Assembly (NCBI RefSeq): GCF_030731595.1
Contig: NZ_JANQTS010000114.1
Location: 1-33,905 of the forward strand
DNA length: 33,905 nucleotides
DNA from: Yoonia sp.
GTDB taxonomy: Bacteria > Pseudomonadota > Alphaproteobacteria > Rhodobacterales > Rhodobacteraceae
Direction of reading: 5' to 3'
The notes below the pieces were generated by a model. The model was not told the DNA's origin. It saw nothing but the letters and a program-made list of their open reading frames with translations, and did no database searches. This document shows positions 15,664 through 25,400 of the stretch, piece after piece. The first letter of the stretch is position 1, and every line of letters starts with the position of its first letter. A program made the position numbers and the translations under genes.

Positions 15664-16797
15664 TTTGACCCAAGCTCCGTCGCGCTTGGACGAGCGCACG
15701 CAGGCATCCACGAACTGCATCCCCTTCAGGCCATCTTGGATGGTCGGATACAGCACGTCTGGCGCAACCTCGCGGCCTTCGCGCTTGGCCGTGATTGCGT
15801 CTGCGGCTTCGCTGTAGATGGTGGCAAAGCCTTCCAGATAACCCTCGGGGTGGCCTGCCGGGATACGGGTGACACGGCCTGCCGCTGTACCTGCGCCCGC
15901 CCCGCCCCGTGTGATCAGCCGCTTGGGTTCGCCGTAGGGCGTATACCAAAGCTGGTTGGGGTTCTCCTGCGCCCATTCAATCCCGCCCTTGTCACCGTAA
16001 ACGCGCAAACGCAGCCCGTTTTCATTGCCCGGGGCGACCTGGCTGCACCACAGCATCCCCCGCGCGCCACCTGCAAAGCGCATCATGACGTGGGCGTTGT
16101 CGTCCAACTGCCGCCCGCTGACGAAGGACTGGAGATCAGCCGAAAGGCTGTCGACGTCCAACCCCGTCACGAAGGACGCCAGATTGAAGGCATGGGTGCC
16201 GATATCACCGGTTGAGCCGCCAAGACCCGACCGTGCGGGATCGGTGCGCCAAGCGGCTTGCTTGTTCTCTTGGGCTTGGGTCAGCCAGTCTTGGGCATAT
16301 TCCACCTGCACCACGCGCAGCGTACCCAAATCCCCGTCCGCCACCATCTGGCGCGCCTGCCGCATCATCGGATAGCCGGTGTAATTATGGGTTAGCACGA
16401 AGAGCGCGTCACTGTCTTCGGCCGCTTTTACCAGCTTTCTCGCATCTGCCATCGTGGAGGTCAGCGGCTTGTCACAAATGACGTGAATCCCGCGCTTGAG
16501 GAATTCGCGCGCCGCCGCATAGTGGACGTGGTTGGGGGTCACGATTGCAACGGCTTCGATCCCGTCTTTCAGCCGCGCTTCACGGATCGCCATGGCTTTG
16601 AAGTCGTCATAGGTCCGTGCCGGATCAAGCCCGAGGGCCGCACCAGAGGCTTGCGCCTTTTCAGGCGTCGACGAAAGTGCCCCTGCCACCAAAGTGAACC
16701 GTCCGTCGATACGGGCCGCGATGCGGTGCACACCCCCGATAAAGGCGTCATTGCCGCCGCCGACCATGCCAAGCCGGATAGGTCTGTCAAAGCTCAT
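15652..16797 (-). CDS. Gfo/Idh/MocA family oxidoreductase
   Basis: A 381-residue NAD(P)-dependent dehydrogenase of the glucose-fructose oxidoreductase/inositol dehydrogenase/MocA family. The Rossmann motif is G-M-V-G-G-G-N (10-16). The catalytic lysine is K110 in C-D-K-P, and the second catalytic segment GDIGTHAFNL (197-206) supplies D198 and H202. The substrate is probably a sugar or cyclitol derivative. It follows the TIM-barrel isomerase gene by 3 nt, and the two clearly form an operon; such pairs usually oxidise and then rearrange a sugar or inositol. No sugar transporter is adjacent. The start is ATG at 16797. Confidence 0.93.
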   Translation of the reverse strand: MSFDRPIRLGMVGGGNDAFIGGVHRIAARIDGRFTLVAGALSSTPEKAQASGAALGLDPARTYDDFKAMAIREARLKDGIEAVAIVTPNHVHYAAAREFLKRGIHVICDKPLTSTMADARKLVKAAEDSDALFVLTHNYTGYPMMRQARQMVADGDLGTLRVVQVEYAQDWLTQAQENKQAAWRTDPARSGLGGSTGDIGTHAFNLASFVTGLDVDSLSADLQSFVSGRQLDDNAHVMMRFAGGARGMLWCSQVAPGNENGLRLRVYGDKGGIEWAQENPNQLWYTPYGEPKRLITRGGAGAGTAAGRVTRIPAGHPEGYLEGFATIYSEAADAITAKREGREVAPDVLYPTIQDGLKGMQFVDACVRSSKRDGAWVKLAP

Positions 16798-16800
16798 GTC

Positions 16801-17853
16801 TTAAATCCCCAGCATCTTGCGGTTTGTGGCGTCATCAACCGCGCCCCCCGCAAAGTCATCAAAGGCCCGTTCGGTCACGCGGATAATATGGTCCTTGACG
16901 AATTGCGCCCCCTCGCGCGCGCCGTCTTCGGGGTGTTTGAGGCAGCATTCCCATTCCACCACGGCCCAGCCGCCAAAGTCATTGGCCGCCATCTTGGAAA
17001 AAATCGCCGCGAAATCAACCTGTCCGTCGCCCAGACTGCGGAATCGGCCCGCGCGGTTGACCCAAGACTGGTAGCCGCCATAGACGCCCTGCCGCCCTGT
17101 CGGGTTGAATTCGGCATCCTTGACGTGGAACATCTTGATCCGGTCTTTGTAGATGTCGATATGATCAAGATAATCGAGGCATTGCAGCACATAGTGCGAC
17201 GGATCATAAAGCATGTTGCAGCGTTTATGGCCGCCCAGACGTTCCAAGAACATTTCGAAAGTCACGCCGTCATGCAGGTCTTCGCCGGGGTGGATTTCAT
17301 AGCAGACATCGACGCCGTTTTCCTCAGCGTGATCCAGAATGGGGCGCCAGCGGGCAGCGAGTTCATCAAACGCCGCTTCGACCAGACCTTCGGGACGTTG
17401 CGGCCAAGGGTAAATGTAGGGCCACGCCAAAGCACCTGAAAAGGTTGCCATTTCGGTGATGCCCAGATGCTTGGACGCCGTGATCGCCATCTTGACCTGA
17501 TCTACGGCCCACGCCTGCCGCGCCTTGGGATTACCCTGCACCTGGGGGGCTGCAAACCCATCGAATGCAGTATCATAGGCCGGGTTCACAGCGACCAGCT
17601 GTCCTTGCAGGTGTGTGGACAGTTCCGTGACCGCGACGCCATTGGCCGCCGCCCGCCCCTTGAAGTCATCGCAATAGTCTTTGGATGCCGCAGCCTTGGC
17701 CAGATCAAAGAGCCGGTCGTCCCAACTGGGCACTTGAACACCCTTGTAACCGCAGTCCGCCGCCCATTTGGTAATGCCGTCCCAAGTGTTGAAAGGGGCT
17801 TGGTCGCCCGCGAATTGCGCCAGAAAAAGCGCGGGGCCTTTGATCGTTTTCAT
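16801..17853 (-). CDS. Sugar phosphate isomerase/epimerase-family TIM-barrel protein
   Basis: A 350-residue protein of the xylose isomerase-like TIM-barrel superfamily (AP endonuclease 2 domain). The metal-binding residues expected for the fold can be placed: E186 in YEIHPGED, D217 and H220 in YDPSHY, H243 in FHVKDAE, and E300 in VVEWEC. Relatives include inosose dehydratase/isomerase-type and sugar epimerase enzymes; the true substrate is unknown. GGGAGG a few bases before the ATG at 17853 makes the start secure. It is the first gene of a two-gene operon with the Gfo/Idh/MocA gene and is divergent from the M19 gene across 95 bp, which probably holds both promoters. Confidence 0.92.
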   Translation of the reverse strand: MKTIKGPALFLAQFAGDQAPFNTWDGITKWAADCGYKGVQVPSWDDRLFDLAKAAASKDYCDDFKGRAAANGVAVTELSTHLQGQLVAVNPAYDTAFDGFAAPQVQGNPKARQAWAVDQVKMAITASKHLGITEMATFSGALAWPYIYPWPQRPEGLVEAAFDELAARWRPILDHAEENGVDVCYEIHPGEDLHDGVTFEMFLERLGGHKRCNMLYDPSHYVLQCLDYLDHIDIYKDRIKMFHVKDAEFNPTGRQGVYGGYQSWVNRAGRFRSLGDGQVDFAAIFSKMAANDFGGWAVVEWECCLKHPEDGAREGAQFVKDHIIRVTERAFDDFAGGAVDDATNRKMLGI

Positions 17854-17948
17854 GATGAACCTCCCGTGTTTGGGTAAAACTATAACGATTTAGAATTGCC
17901 GTGCCAGTCCTTGTTTGACGAAGGTCCCTGCTTCGGCCACAAAGCCCT

Positions 17949-18920
17949 ATGCGCATTGATAATCTGCAATATGCCAAATGGTCCGAGAAAGTCTTTCGCC
18001 AGATGCGCGAAGGACAGGTGGACGCTGTGCATGTCACCATCGCCTATCACGAAAATTTCCGCGAGACTGTGCTGAACATCGAACAATGGAACCGCTGGTT
18101 TGAGCAGTTTCCGGATCTCATCATGCAGGCTCGCACCGCTGCGGATGTGGATCATGCCAAGGCCACAGGGCGCACGGCGATCATCTTTGGCGCCCAAAAC
18201 CCCAGCCCGATCGAGGATGATATCGGTCTGGTAGAAATCCTGCACAGCTTGGGCCTGCGGTTTATGCAGCTCAGCTACAACAACCAGTCCCTGCTTGCGA
18301 CGGGATGTTACGAAGCGACTGACCCCGGCATCACCCGCATGGGCCGTCAGGTGATCCGCGAGATGAACCGCGTGGGGCTGGTCGTTGACATGAGCCATAG
18401 TGCGGACCGGTCAACGATAGAGGCCGCTGATCTCTCGACCCGCCCGATCACGATCACGCACGCCAACCCGCATGACTGGCACCCTGCCCTGCGCAATAAA
18501 TCCGGTGATGTGATCCGCGCCGTGGTTGAAAACGGCGGCATGTTCGGGTTTTCCATCTATCCGCACCACCTGCGGGGCGGGACCGCCTGCACGCTGACCG
18601 ATTTCTGCGAAATGATCGCGCGCATGGCTGATACTTATGGCACCGCCCATTTCGGCCTTGGCACCGACCTCTGCCAAGACCAGCCTGACAGTGTGGTTGA
18701 ATGGATGCGCGTCGGGCGCTGGAGCAAAGAGATCGACTATGGCGAAGGATCGGCCAGCGCGCCGGGCTTTCCGCCAATGCCCGCATGGTTCAACGATAAC
18801 CGCGATTTCGGGAAAATCGAGGCGGGGTTGGCTGCGGTTGGTATGAACAAAGCAGAGGTCGCAGGGATCATGGGCGGCAACTGGTACCGGTTCTACGCCG
18901 AGAATTTTGATCCCTTGTGA
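17949..18920 (+). CDS. Peptidase family M19 (membrane dipeptidase-like) protein
   Basis: A 323-residue TIM-barrel amidohydrolase related to renal/membrane dipeptidase. Recognisable metal-site positions are H150 in DMSH, H171 in THAN and D240 in GLGTDLCQD; E89 in PSPIEDD is the likely bridging glutamate. The N-terminal H-x-D of classical dipeptidases is here R2-I-D4, so one ligand of the first metal appears to be missing. Hydrolysis of a dipeptide is therefore not certain. There is no signal peptide, which suggests a cytoplasmic enzyme. ATG at 17949 has no clear ribosome binding site, but no earlier in-frame start exists after a stop at 17916-17918. The last 28 nt overlap sitD on the other strand. 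Confidence 0.88.
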   Translation: MRIDNLQYAKWSEKVFRQMREGQVDAVHVTIAYHENFRETVLNIEQWNRWFEQFPDLIMQARTAADVDHAKATGRTAIIFGAQNPSPIEDDIGLVEILHSLGLRFMQLSYNNQSLLATGCYEATDPGITRMGRQVIREMNRVGLVVDMSHSADRSTIEAADLSTRPITITHANPHDWHPALRNKSGDVIRAVVENGGMFGFSIYPHHLRGGTACTLTDFCEMIARMADTYGTAHFGLGTDLCQDQPDSVVEWMRVGRWSKEIDYGEGSASAPGFPPMPAWFNDNRDFGKIEAGLAAVGMNKAEVAGIMGGNWYRFYAENFDPL

Positions 18921-19762
18921 ACGATTTGCCCCTCAGGCTCTGCTGCGGCCCTGCGCAACCGCAGATTGGCGCGGATGAAGGCCCCGACAAAAATCGTCGT
19001 CATCACCAGAATGACCGTCGGCGCGGGCGCGCTATCCAGAAAAAAGCTCGCATAGACCCCAAGGAAACCCGATAGCATTGTGACCCCCACGGCAATCGGC
19101 AGCATCCGCGACAAGCGCTTGGTCAGCAGAAACGCAATCGCGCCGGGGGCGATCAGCAGGCCAATGGACAGGATGATCCCCACCGCAGACAACGTAGCCA
19201 CAATCGTCAGCGACAAAAGCGCCAGCAAACCGTAGTGCAGCCAGCCCACCCGCAGCCCGACAGCCTGCGCTTGGATCGGGTCAAAGGCGTGCAACATGAA
19301 TTCGCGCCGCTTGGCGATGATGATGGCAGAAACAAAGGCTGCGATGCCGCCTGCGGTCAGCAGATCTTGGCCATTCACGCCCAGCATATTGCCAAACAGG
19401 ATATGGTCCAGATGCACCTCGGTCGTGATCTTGGTATAGAGCACCAGCCCGAACCCGAACATGCCCGAGAACACGATCCCCATCACCGTGTCTTGCTTCA
19501 CACGGCTATTGGTCGACAGAAAGCCGGTTGCAAGCGCGCAGAACATGCCCGCGAAAAAAGCGCCAATAATCAACGGGATATTCAGCAGATAGGCAATGAC
19601 AATCCCGGGCAGGACCGCATGGCTGATCGCATCCCCCATGAGCGACCACCCTTTGAGCACCAGAAAGCAGGACAGCAGACTTGTCGGCACCGCGATGATC
19701 GCCATCATCACAAAGGCGTTGTTCATAAAGGCAAACTGGAAGGGGAAAAGCAGCGTCTCCAT
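18893..19762 (-). CDS. sitD: Manganese/iron ABC transporter permease SitD
   Basis: The second of two membrane permeases of a SitABCD/MntABCD/YfeABCD-type importer for Mn2+ (possibly also Fe2+). It has 289 residues and about eight hydrophobic helices of the ABC-3 family. Typical segments are LKGWSLMGDAISHAVLPG near the second helix and the coupling-helix region L-T-K-R-L-S-R-M in the C-terminal half. A hydrophilic C-terminal tail of about 20 residues follows. The ATG overlaps the stop of sitC (TGATG). It is the last gene of the operon, and its end overlaps the M19 gene, leaving no room for a separate terminator. Confidence 0.93.
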   Translation of the reverse strand: METLLFPFQFAFMNNAFVMMAIIAVPTSLLSCFLVLKGWSLMGDAISHAVLPGIVIAYLLNIPLIIGAFFAGMFCALATGFLSTNSRVKQDTVMGIVFSGMFGFGLVLYTKITTEVHLDHILFGNMLGVNGQDLLTAGGIAAFVSAIIIAKRREFMLHAFDPIQAQAVGLRVGWLHYGLLALLSLTIVATLSAVGIILSIGLLIAPGAIAFLLTKRLSRMLPIAVGVTMLSGFLGVYASFFLDSAPAPTVILVMTTIFVGAFIRANLRLRRAAAEPEGQIVHKGSKFSA

Positions 19763-20619
19763 CAGCTTGGCTCCAAGGCCTGCGCGGCCCGTCTGCGCGC
19801 GGCAAGATAGCCGTGCTTGGGCGCAAGGAAAAAGGCCGCAAGGAAGACCAGCGTTTGCAGTGACACGATGATGCCGCCTGTGGCCCCATCGGCAAAATAG
19901 CTCAGGTAGGCGCCGACAAAACTGGTGGTCGCCCCGATCGAAACGCTCAACACCAAAAGACGCGGGAAACGGTCGGTCAGCAGATAGGCCGTCGCCCCCG
20001 GTGTCACGACCATCGCGATGACCAGAAAGGCCCCCACTGTCTGCAATGCCGCGACACAGGACGCCGCCAGCAGGGTAAAGAATACCACCTTCAGCAGATC
20101 AGGCCGCAGCCCGATAGACCGCGCATGGTTTTCATCAAAGAAAGTGACCATGAGGTCCTTCCACTTGGCCAGCAGCACCGCCAAGGTCACAAAACCGATG
20201 ATCGCCAGTTGCAGCGTATCCGAGGGCGTGATCGCCAGAATATTGCCCATCGTGATGGTTTGCACGCTGACCGACGTGGGCGACAGCGAAACCATAAACA
20301 GCCCCAAGCCAAAGAAGGAGGTAAAGATCAGGCCGATGATCGTGTCCTCTTTCAGACCCGACCGCTGGTTGAGAAACAGCATCGCCCCTGCCGCCAATCC
20401 CCCCGCCGCGAAAGCGCCCAGTGCAAAGGGCAGGCCCAGCATATAGGCCCCTGCGACACCGGGCACGATAGAGTGGCTGAGCGCGTCACCGATCAGCGAC
20501 CAGCCTTTGAGCATCAGATAGGCAGAGAGAAACGCGCAGACCGCACCCACAAGCGCGCTGACCCACATGGCGTTGAACATGTAGTTATAGCCGAAGGGTT
20601 CCAGCAGTGCTGCGATCAT
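19762..20619 (-). CDS. sitC: Manganese/iron ABC transporter permease SitC
   Basis: The first of the two ABC-3 family permeases (285 residues, about eight helices). It carries the same [18 protein letters not shown] signature as SitD, reflecting their common origin. The C-terminal half has [17 protein letters not shown], the usual cytoplasmic contact with the ATPase. Two different permease genes in one operon separate the SitABCD/YfeABCD type from ZnuABC, which has a single permease. It overlaps sitB by 4 nt (ATGA) and touches sitD, so the four proteins are likely made in balanced amounts. Confidence 0.93.
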   Translation of the reverse strand: MIAALLEPFGYNYMFNAMWVSALVGAVCAFLSAYLMLKGWSLIGDALSHSIVPGVAGAYMLGLPFALGAFAAGGLAAGAMLFLNQRSGLKEDTIIGLIFTSFFGLGLFMVSLSPTSVSVQTITMGNILAITPSDTLQLAIIGFVTLAVLLAKWKDLMVTFFDENHARSIGLRPDLLKVVFFTLLAASCVAALQTVGAFLVIAMVVTPGATAYLLTDRFPRLLVLSVSIGATTSFVGAYLSYFADGATGGIIVSLQTLVFLAAFFLAPKHGYLAARRRAAQALEPS

Positions 20620-21485
20620 GGTGTTTCTTCTTCTGCCGGCACTTTGGCCTTGAGGTCGTCACCATAGACAACAAAGGGTCGCTCGTCATCGGTGATCACA
20701 CGGATCTGGCGGCTGTCGTCGTCATCATGCAGATCAGACCCGCCCAGCACAAAGTGGCGCAGCACACCGCCAAAGGCGAGTTCAAGGTTCTCGCGGGTAA
20801 AGGTATCTTCGGTCAAGCCATAGGCCAGCACCGTCTGCTTGACCAAAATCGTGCGGTCACAGAATTCAGGCACCGAGCCAAGGTTGTGGGTCGAGACGAG
20901 AATGACGCGCCCCTCGTCGCGCAGATCGCGCAAGAGGTCGACAATGGCATCCTCGGTCTGCACATCGACGCCGGTAAAGGGTTCGTCCAGCAAGATCACC
21001 TGCCCCTCTTGCGCCAGGGCGCGGGCAAGGAAGACGCGTTTGCGCTGGCCGCCGGACAGTTCACCAATCTGACGATAGCGAAACTCGGTCATGTTCACCC
21101 GCGCCAGCGCCTGCGTCACCGCCTGATGATCGGCGGGTTTGGGTCTGCGAAAGAAACCCATGTGGCCATAGCGCCCCATCATCACCACATCTTCGACCAG
21201 CACAGGAAAGGTCCAGTCGACCTCTTCGGATTGCGGGACGTAGGCCACGATATTCTGGCGCAAGGCATCGCGGACGGGCATGCCCATCACCAAAATCTCG
21301 CCTCGGGCGGCAGGCACAAAACCCATGATCGCCTTGAACAGCGTCGATTTCCCGGCACCATTGACGCCGACAAGTGCGGTAATGGTCCCTGTCGGTATTT
21401 CAAAGCTCGCATCATGCAAGGCGGTGTGACCGTTGCGGTAGGTCACGGTCACATGATGCGCAACGATGCCGGGGGTTTGTGTCAT
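20616..21485 (-). CDS. sitB: Manganese/iron ABC transporter ATP-binding protein SitB
   Basis: The cytoplasmic ATPase of the metal importer, 289 residues. Walker A is GVNGAGKST (39-47), the Q-loop is V-P-Q-S near 84, the ABC signature is LSGGQ, Walker B is VILLDEP, and the switch histidine is in STHN. After the ATPase core there is an extra C-terminal tail of about 40 residues rich in aspartate, including HDDDD. Similar acidic tails occur in other alphaproteobacterial SitB proteins; their role is not known, and metal sensing is only a guess. It overlaps sitA and sitC by 4 nt each. Confidence 0.95.
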   Translation of the reverse strand: MTQTPGIVAHHVTVTYRNGHTALHDASFEIPTGTITALVGVNGAGKSTLFKAIMGFVPAARGEILVMGMPVRDALRQNIVAYVPQSEEVDWTFPVLVEDVVMMGRYGHMGFFRRPKPADHQAVTQALARVNMTEFRYRQIGELSGGQRKRVFLARALAQEGQVILLDEPFTGVDVQTEDAIVDLLRDLRDEGRVILVSTHNLGSVPEFCDRTILVKQTVLAYGLTEDTFTRENLELAFGGVLRHFVLGGSDLHDDDDSRQIRVITDDERPFVVYGDDLKAKVPAEEETP

Positions 21486-22369
21486 TCGGTCAGGCCAGCA
21501 ACAAGGGTTTCGGTCGTGACCCGCAACAGATCAAGGTAAGTGGGCACAGGGCCATCCGCCTCGGTCAGGCTGTCGACGTAAAGCATCCCGCCATAGGTGG
21601 CACCGGTTTCACGGGCGACCTGCTGTGCGGGGGCCTGGCTGACTGTGCTTTCACAAAACACCGCCGGAATATTGTTCTCGCGCACCGTATCAATCACGCG
21701 GCGCACCTGCTGCGGGGTGCCTTGTGCATCTGCATTGATCGGCCAGAGATAAAGCTCCTGCATCCCGAAATCGCGGGCCAGATAGCTAAATGCGCCTTCG
21801 CAACTGACCAGCCAGCGCTGGTCTTCGGGCAAGGCCAGAATAGCGTCGCGCAAGGGCGCGATGGTGGCTGTGATCTCGGCTTTGTAGTTTTCGGCATTGG
21901 TGCGGTAAATGTCAGCATTTTCAGGGTCATGCAGGACGAAAGCGTCGCGGATATTGTCCACGTAAATCAGCGCACTTTCAAGGCTCATCCAAGCATGGGG
22001 GTTTGGCTTGCCATCATATTCACCCGACGAAATGCTCATCGGGGTGATGCCTTCGGACAGTGTCACACTTGGCACGTCAGAGAGGTTGCCAAGGAATTGT
22101 TCGAACCAAAGCTCGAGGTTCAGACCGTTCCAGAGAACCAGATCGGCATCCTGCGCGCGGATAATGTCGCGCGGTGTCGGTTGATAGCCGTGGATTTCGG
22201 CCCCTGCCTTGGTAATGCTTTCCACGATCGCGGCGTCACCGGCCACGTTCTGTGCCATATCGGCGATGACCGTAAAGGTCGTAACCGCCTTGAACCGATC
22301 CTCCTGCGCCGCGGCAGCGGTCGACAAAGCGGCGGCGCCAAGCGCCCCAAGAACAAGTATTTTCATCAT
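21482..22369 (-). CDS. sitA: Manganese/iron ABC transporter substrate-binding protein SitA
   Basis: The periplasmic metal receptor of the SitABCD importer, 295 residues. The signal peptide has a likely cleavage at A21|Q22. The four metal ligands expected for the cluster A-I (cluster 9) proteins are present: H60 (IHGYQPTP), H125 (NPHAW), E191 (CEGAFSY) and D266 (YVDSL). The His-His-Glu-Asp set points to Mn2+/Fe2+ rather than Zn2+, since zinc receptors have a third histidine and a His-rich loop, absent here. Two adjacent ATGs (22369, 22366) could serve as start. It is the first gene of the operon and lies downstream of two Fur-family-like operators. Confidence 0.94.
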   Translation of the reverse strand: MMKILVLGALGAAALSTAAAAQEDRFKAVTTFTVIADMAQNVAGDAAIVESITKAGAEIHGYQPTPRDIIRAQDADLVLWNGLNLELWFEQFLGNLSDVPSVTLSEGITPMSISSGEYDGKPNPHAWMSLESALIYVDNIRDAFVLHDPENADIYRTNAENYKAEITATIAPLRDAILALPEDQRWLVSCEGAFSYLARDFGMQELYLWPINADAQGTPQQVRRVIDTVRENNIPAVFCESTVSQAPAQQVARETGATYGGMLYVDSLTEADGPVPTYLDLLRVTTETLVAGLTE

Positions 22370-22417
22370 TGATCCAGTGTCCTTTCATAGCTGAGAAGTC
22401 AATCTCAAACTTGCTTA

Positions 22418-22432
22418 TGAGAATTATTCGCA
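22418..22432. promoter_or_regulatory. Fur-family operator-like site 1 upstream of sitA
   Basis: TGAGAATTATTCGCA is close to the 7-1-7 inverted repeat (TGATAAT-N-ATTATCA) bound by Fur-family regulators. It lies about 50 bp before the sitA ATG. In other alphaproteobacteria the Mn-responsive Fur homologue Mur represses sitABCD, so Mur is the leading candidate. The AGAA-N3-TTC core also fits an Irr-type box, and sequence alone cannot decide. Confidence 0.6.
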
Positions 22433-22446
22433 ACTGTAAATGAAAA

Positions 22447-22461
22447 TGAGAATGGTTCGCA
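22447..22461. promoter_or_regulatory. Fur-family operator-like site 2 upstream of sitA
   Basis: TGAGAATGGTTCGCA is a second copy, differing from site 1 at two positions, with its centre 29 bp away in the same orientation. The flanking bases (ATG... and ...CAA) are also alike, so the two form a near direct repeat. Two sites just under three helical turns apart suggest cooperative binding at the sit promoter. Confidence 0.55.
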
Positions 22462-22471
22462 ATTAAGTGAT

Positions 22472-22485
22472 TATGCCGCGGCATA
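22472..22485. promoter_or_regulatory. Perfect 14-bp palindrome between the RND and sit operons
   Basis: TATGCCGCGGCATA is a perfect palindrome, 10 nt after the stop codon of the RND permease gene. As RNA it would have only a 5-bp stem with no T-tract, so it is a poor terminator; a protein-binding site is more likely. Its target operon is unclear. Confidence 0.3.
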
Positions 22486-22495
22486 GCATCTTTCT

Positions 22496-25400
22496 CTACT
22501 CCGCCGGTGCCGCCATCATAGTCTTTATCTCCGGCTCTGGCTTGCGGATGCACAGGCGCAAAAGCGGCGGCACGGTCAGCAAGGTCAGGAAGGCGGACAT
22601 CGACAACCCGCCGACAACAACGGCCCCCAATCCGCGATAAAGCTCCGAGCCTTCGCCAGGGAAAATCACCAAGGGCAGCATCCCCATGACGCTGGTCAGC
22701 GTCGACATAAAGATCGGGCGGATCCGGTTGCGTGTGGCCTCTTCGATCGCCGCAATCGGTTCCATACCCTCTTCGCGCAGATGGAACAGTGTTTGGTGCA
22801 CGATCAGGATCGCATTGTTCACCACGATCCCCACCAGAATGACAAAGCCCAGCAGCGTCAGCATGTCCAAAGGCTGGGGCTGGAACAAGTTCATGACGGC
22901 CAGACCACCGACACCGCCGGCAGCTGCGACGGGTACGGCGATCATGATCACCAACGGCAAGACAAAGCTTTCAAACAAGACCGCCATGACAAGGAAAACG
23001 ATCACCAAAGCCACCACCAGATTGATCTGGATCGCCGACCAGGTCTGGCTGAGCTGATCCGCCGTGCCGGACACGCCCAGCCGGATATCTTGCGGAATGC
23101 CCTGCTGCTCAAGCACGGCGACGACTTCGCGTTCCAGCAAGTCTACCGCTTCCTCCAATGGCAGGTTATCCGCAGGCCGGACCTCCAGCGTGACTGTACG
23201 CAGCCGTTCCCTGTGGCGGATTTCCGTTGGGCCAGCGGTCAGAACAACATCGGCCAGCGCCGAGACAGGCACGATCTGCCCGCCCGGGGTCACCACCGGA
23301 TAATTGCCCACGTCTTGCGTGCGCGCGGCCTCGTTGATCGCGGGATCACCCTTCAGGACCAGATCAACCCGCTCTGCCCCTACCGTAATCTCGGCCACGC
23401 GCAGCCCGTCGTTAAAGGCGTCAACCGTGGCCGCCAGAGCAGAGCTATCCAGCCCCGCATCGGCAAGCCGCAATCTGTCGGGGATCAAGCGGATCTCGGG
23501 CGCGCCCAATTCCAGCCCCGGGATCGGGCGAAACTGGTGGCCTTCGGAGCGCGGCAATATCTGCGACACAAGCCCCGCCGCGCGGCCTGCAACAGCCAAA
23601 ATGTCATCAAGATCCTGCCCCGAGATATTCAACTCGATTGCACGCCCGCCCCCGACACCGCGCCCAAAGAGCGAGGGTTGGGTCATAAAGCCAAAGGTGC
23701 CCGGTTCGGCAAAGATCGGGCCGCTGAGCACGGGGATCAGGTCACCCGCTCGCTGGCTATCCACGGCCCCTGCCCCCACAAAGGAATTGCCCGGGGTCGC
23801 CACGAAAAAGAAACTGTCGATTGTCGGCGTGCCGTCTTCGGTTGCCATCGCGGGGGCGGCTTCCCACAAGGGGCGCGCCACCGTTTCGATCCGCTGGGCG
23901 ATGGTTTCGGTTGTCTCGAGGTTATAGCCCGGCGGCGGAATGATCAGCCCGAAAACAAGGTTGCGGTTGCCCTCGGGCAGGTATTCCAGCTTTGGCAGGA
24001 AGGTCCAGCTTGCCACAGCCGCACCCCCTGCGATCACAGCGACCATCAGGATGCCGACGGTCCGGAACCGGACGGTCATGCGCACATAGGCCATCACCGC
24101 GGCACGGAAGCCAGAGGCCAGATGATCCAGCCCCCAAATCCGCATCGGTTTTTGATCGTCCTTGCGCAACAGGCGGCTGGCAAGAGCGGGGATCACGGTG
24201 ACGGCCACCACCAGCGACAGCAGCACCGAAACAGAGATCGCCACAGCGATATCGCGGAACAACTGCCCCGCTTCCAACTGCATCACCAAGATCGGCACAA
24301 AGACCAGCACCGTTGTCAGGGCAGAGACAAGGATCGCGCCCCAGACCTGCTTGGCCCCCAGATAGGCGGCATCACGCCGCGAATGTCCGGCCTCGCGCAG
24401 GCGGTAGATGTTTTCCAGTACCACAATCGCGGCATCCACGATCATCCCCACCGCAAAGGCGATCCCCGCAAGTGAAATCACATTGAGCGTGCGGCCCGTC
24501 GCCGCCATGACCACGAAGGTCGCAACAATCGACACAGGGATCGACAGCGACACGATCACCACCGCCCGCGGCGAGCGCAGGAACAGCATGAGGATCAGCG
24601 CCGCGAGCGCACCGCCGATATAGATGTTCTGCGTGACCAGATCGATCGCCCCTTCGATATAGATCGTCTCGTCATAGATTTGCTGCATGATCAGCCCTTG
24701 GGCGGACACCGGACCGGCCTGCAATTCCGCCAATACGGCGCGCAGTTCTTCCATGACGGTGATCACATTGGCCCCGGCCTCGCGCACCACGTTGAAGGCA
24801 AGCCCCGGTTCGCCCTCGAACCGCAGCCGCGCTGTGGACTCCTTGAAGGCAAAGCCCACATCGGCCACATCGCCGACCCGCACCCGCCCGATGCCGCCGC
24901 TGAACGCCTCAGAGCGCAGGACAACATTGCGGATCGCCTCTTCGGTGTTAAGGCTGCTTTCGGTGCGCACCACATAGCGGCGCTTGCCTTCTTCGACATC
25001 GCCTGCGGAAATCGAGATATTCTCGGCCCGCAGTTTCTGCACAACTTCCGGCACGGTCAGGCCAAAGCGCGCCAGGCGCTGGGGGTCAACGACCACCTGC
25101 AATTCCTGCGTCACGCCGCCAAAGACATTCACGGCCGCCACGCCGGGGATGCGCTCGACCCGGTCTTTCACGATATCTTCGAGGAAATCGCCATAGGTCG
25201 GGATCGGGCGTGTGTTGCCATCTTGTGCGGTAATCAGAACCCAAGCAATCGGGCTGTCATCGGCGCCGGAGGTGTTCAGCGTCGGTTCATTGGCTTCGGC
25301 TGGATAGCCGCCGACACGGTCAAGCCGGTTGGATACCAGCAAGAGCGACTGGCTCATGTCAGTGCCAATGGCAAATTCCAGCGTGACAGAGGCCTGCCCC

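Noticed and set aside
20681-20742. Acidic HDDDD tail of SitB as a separate metal-sensing domain
   Set aside because: Too short and low in complexity to claim a function; it is recorded in the gene entry only.
18893-22369. Assignment of the four-gene ABC operon as a zinc importer (ZnuABC)
   Set aside because: It has two permeases and a receptor with His-His-Glu-Asp ligands and no His-rich loop, which favours Mn/Fe (Sit type).
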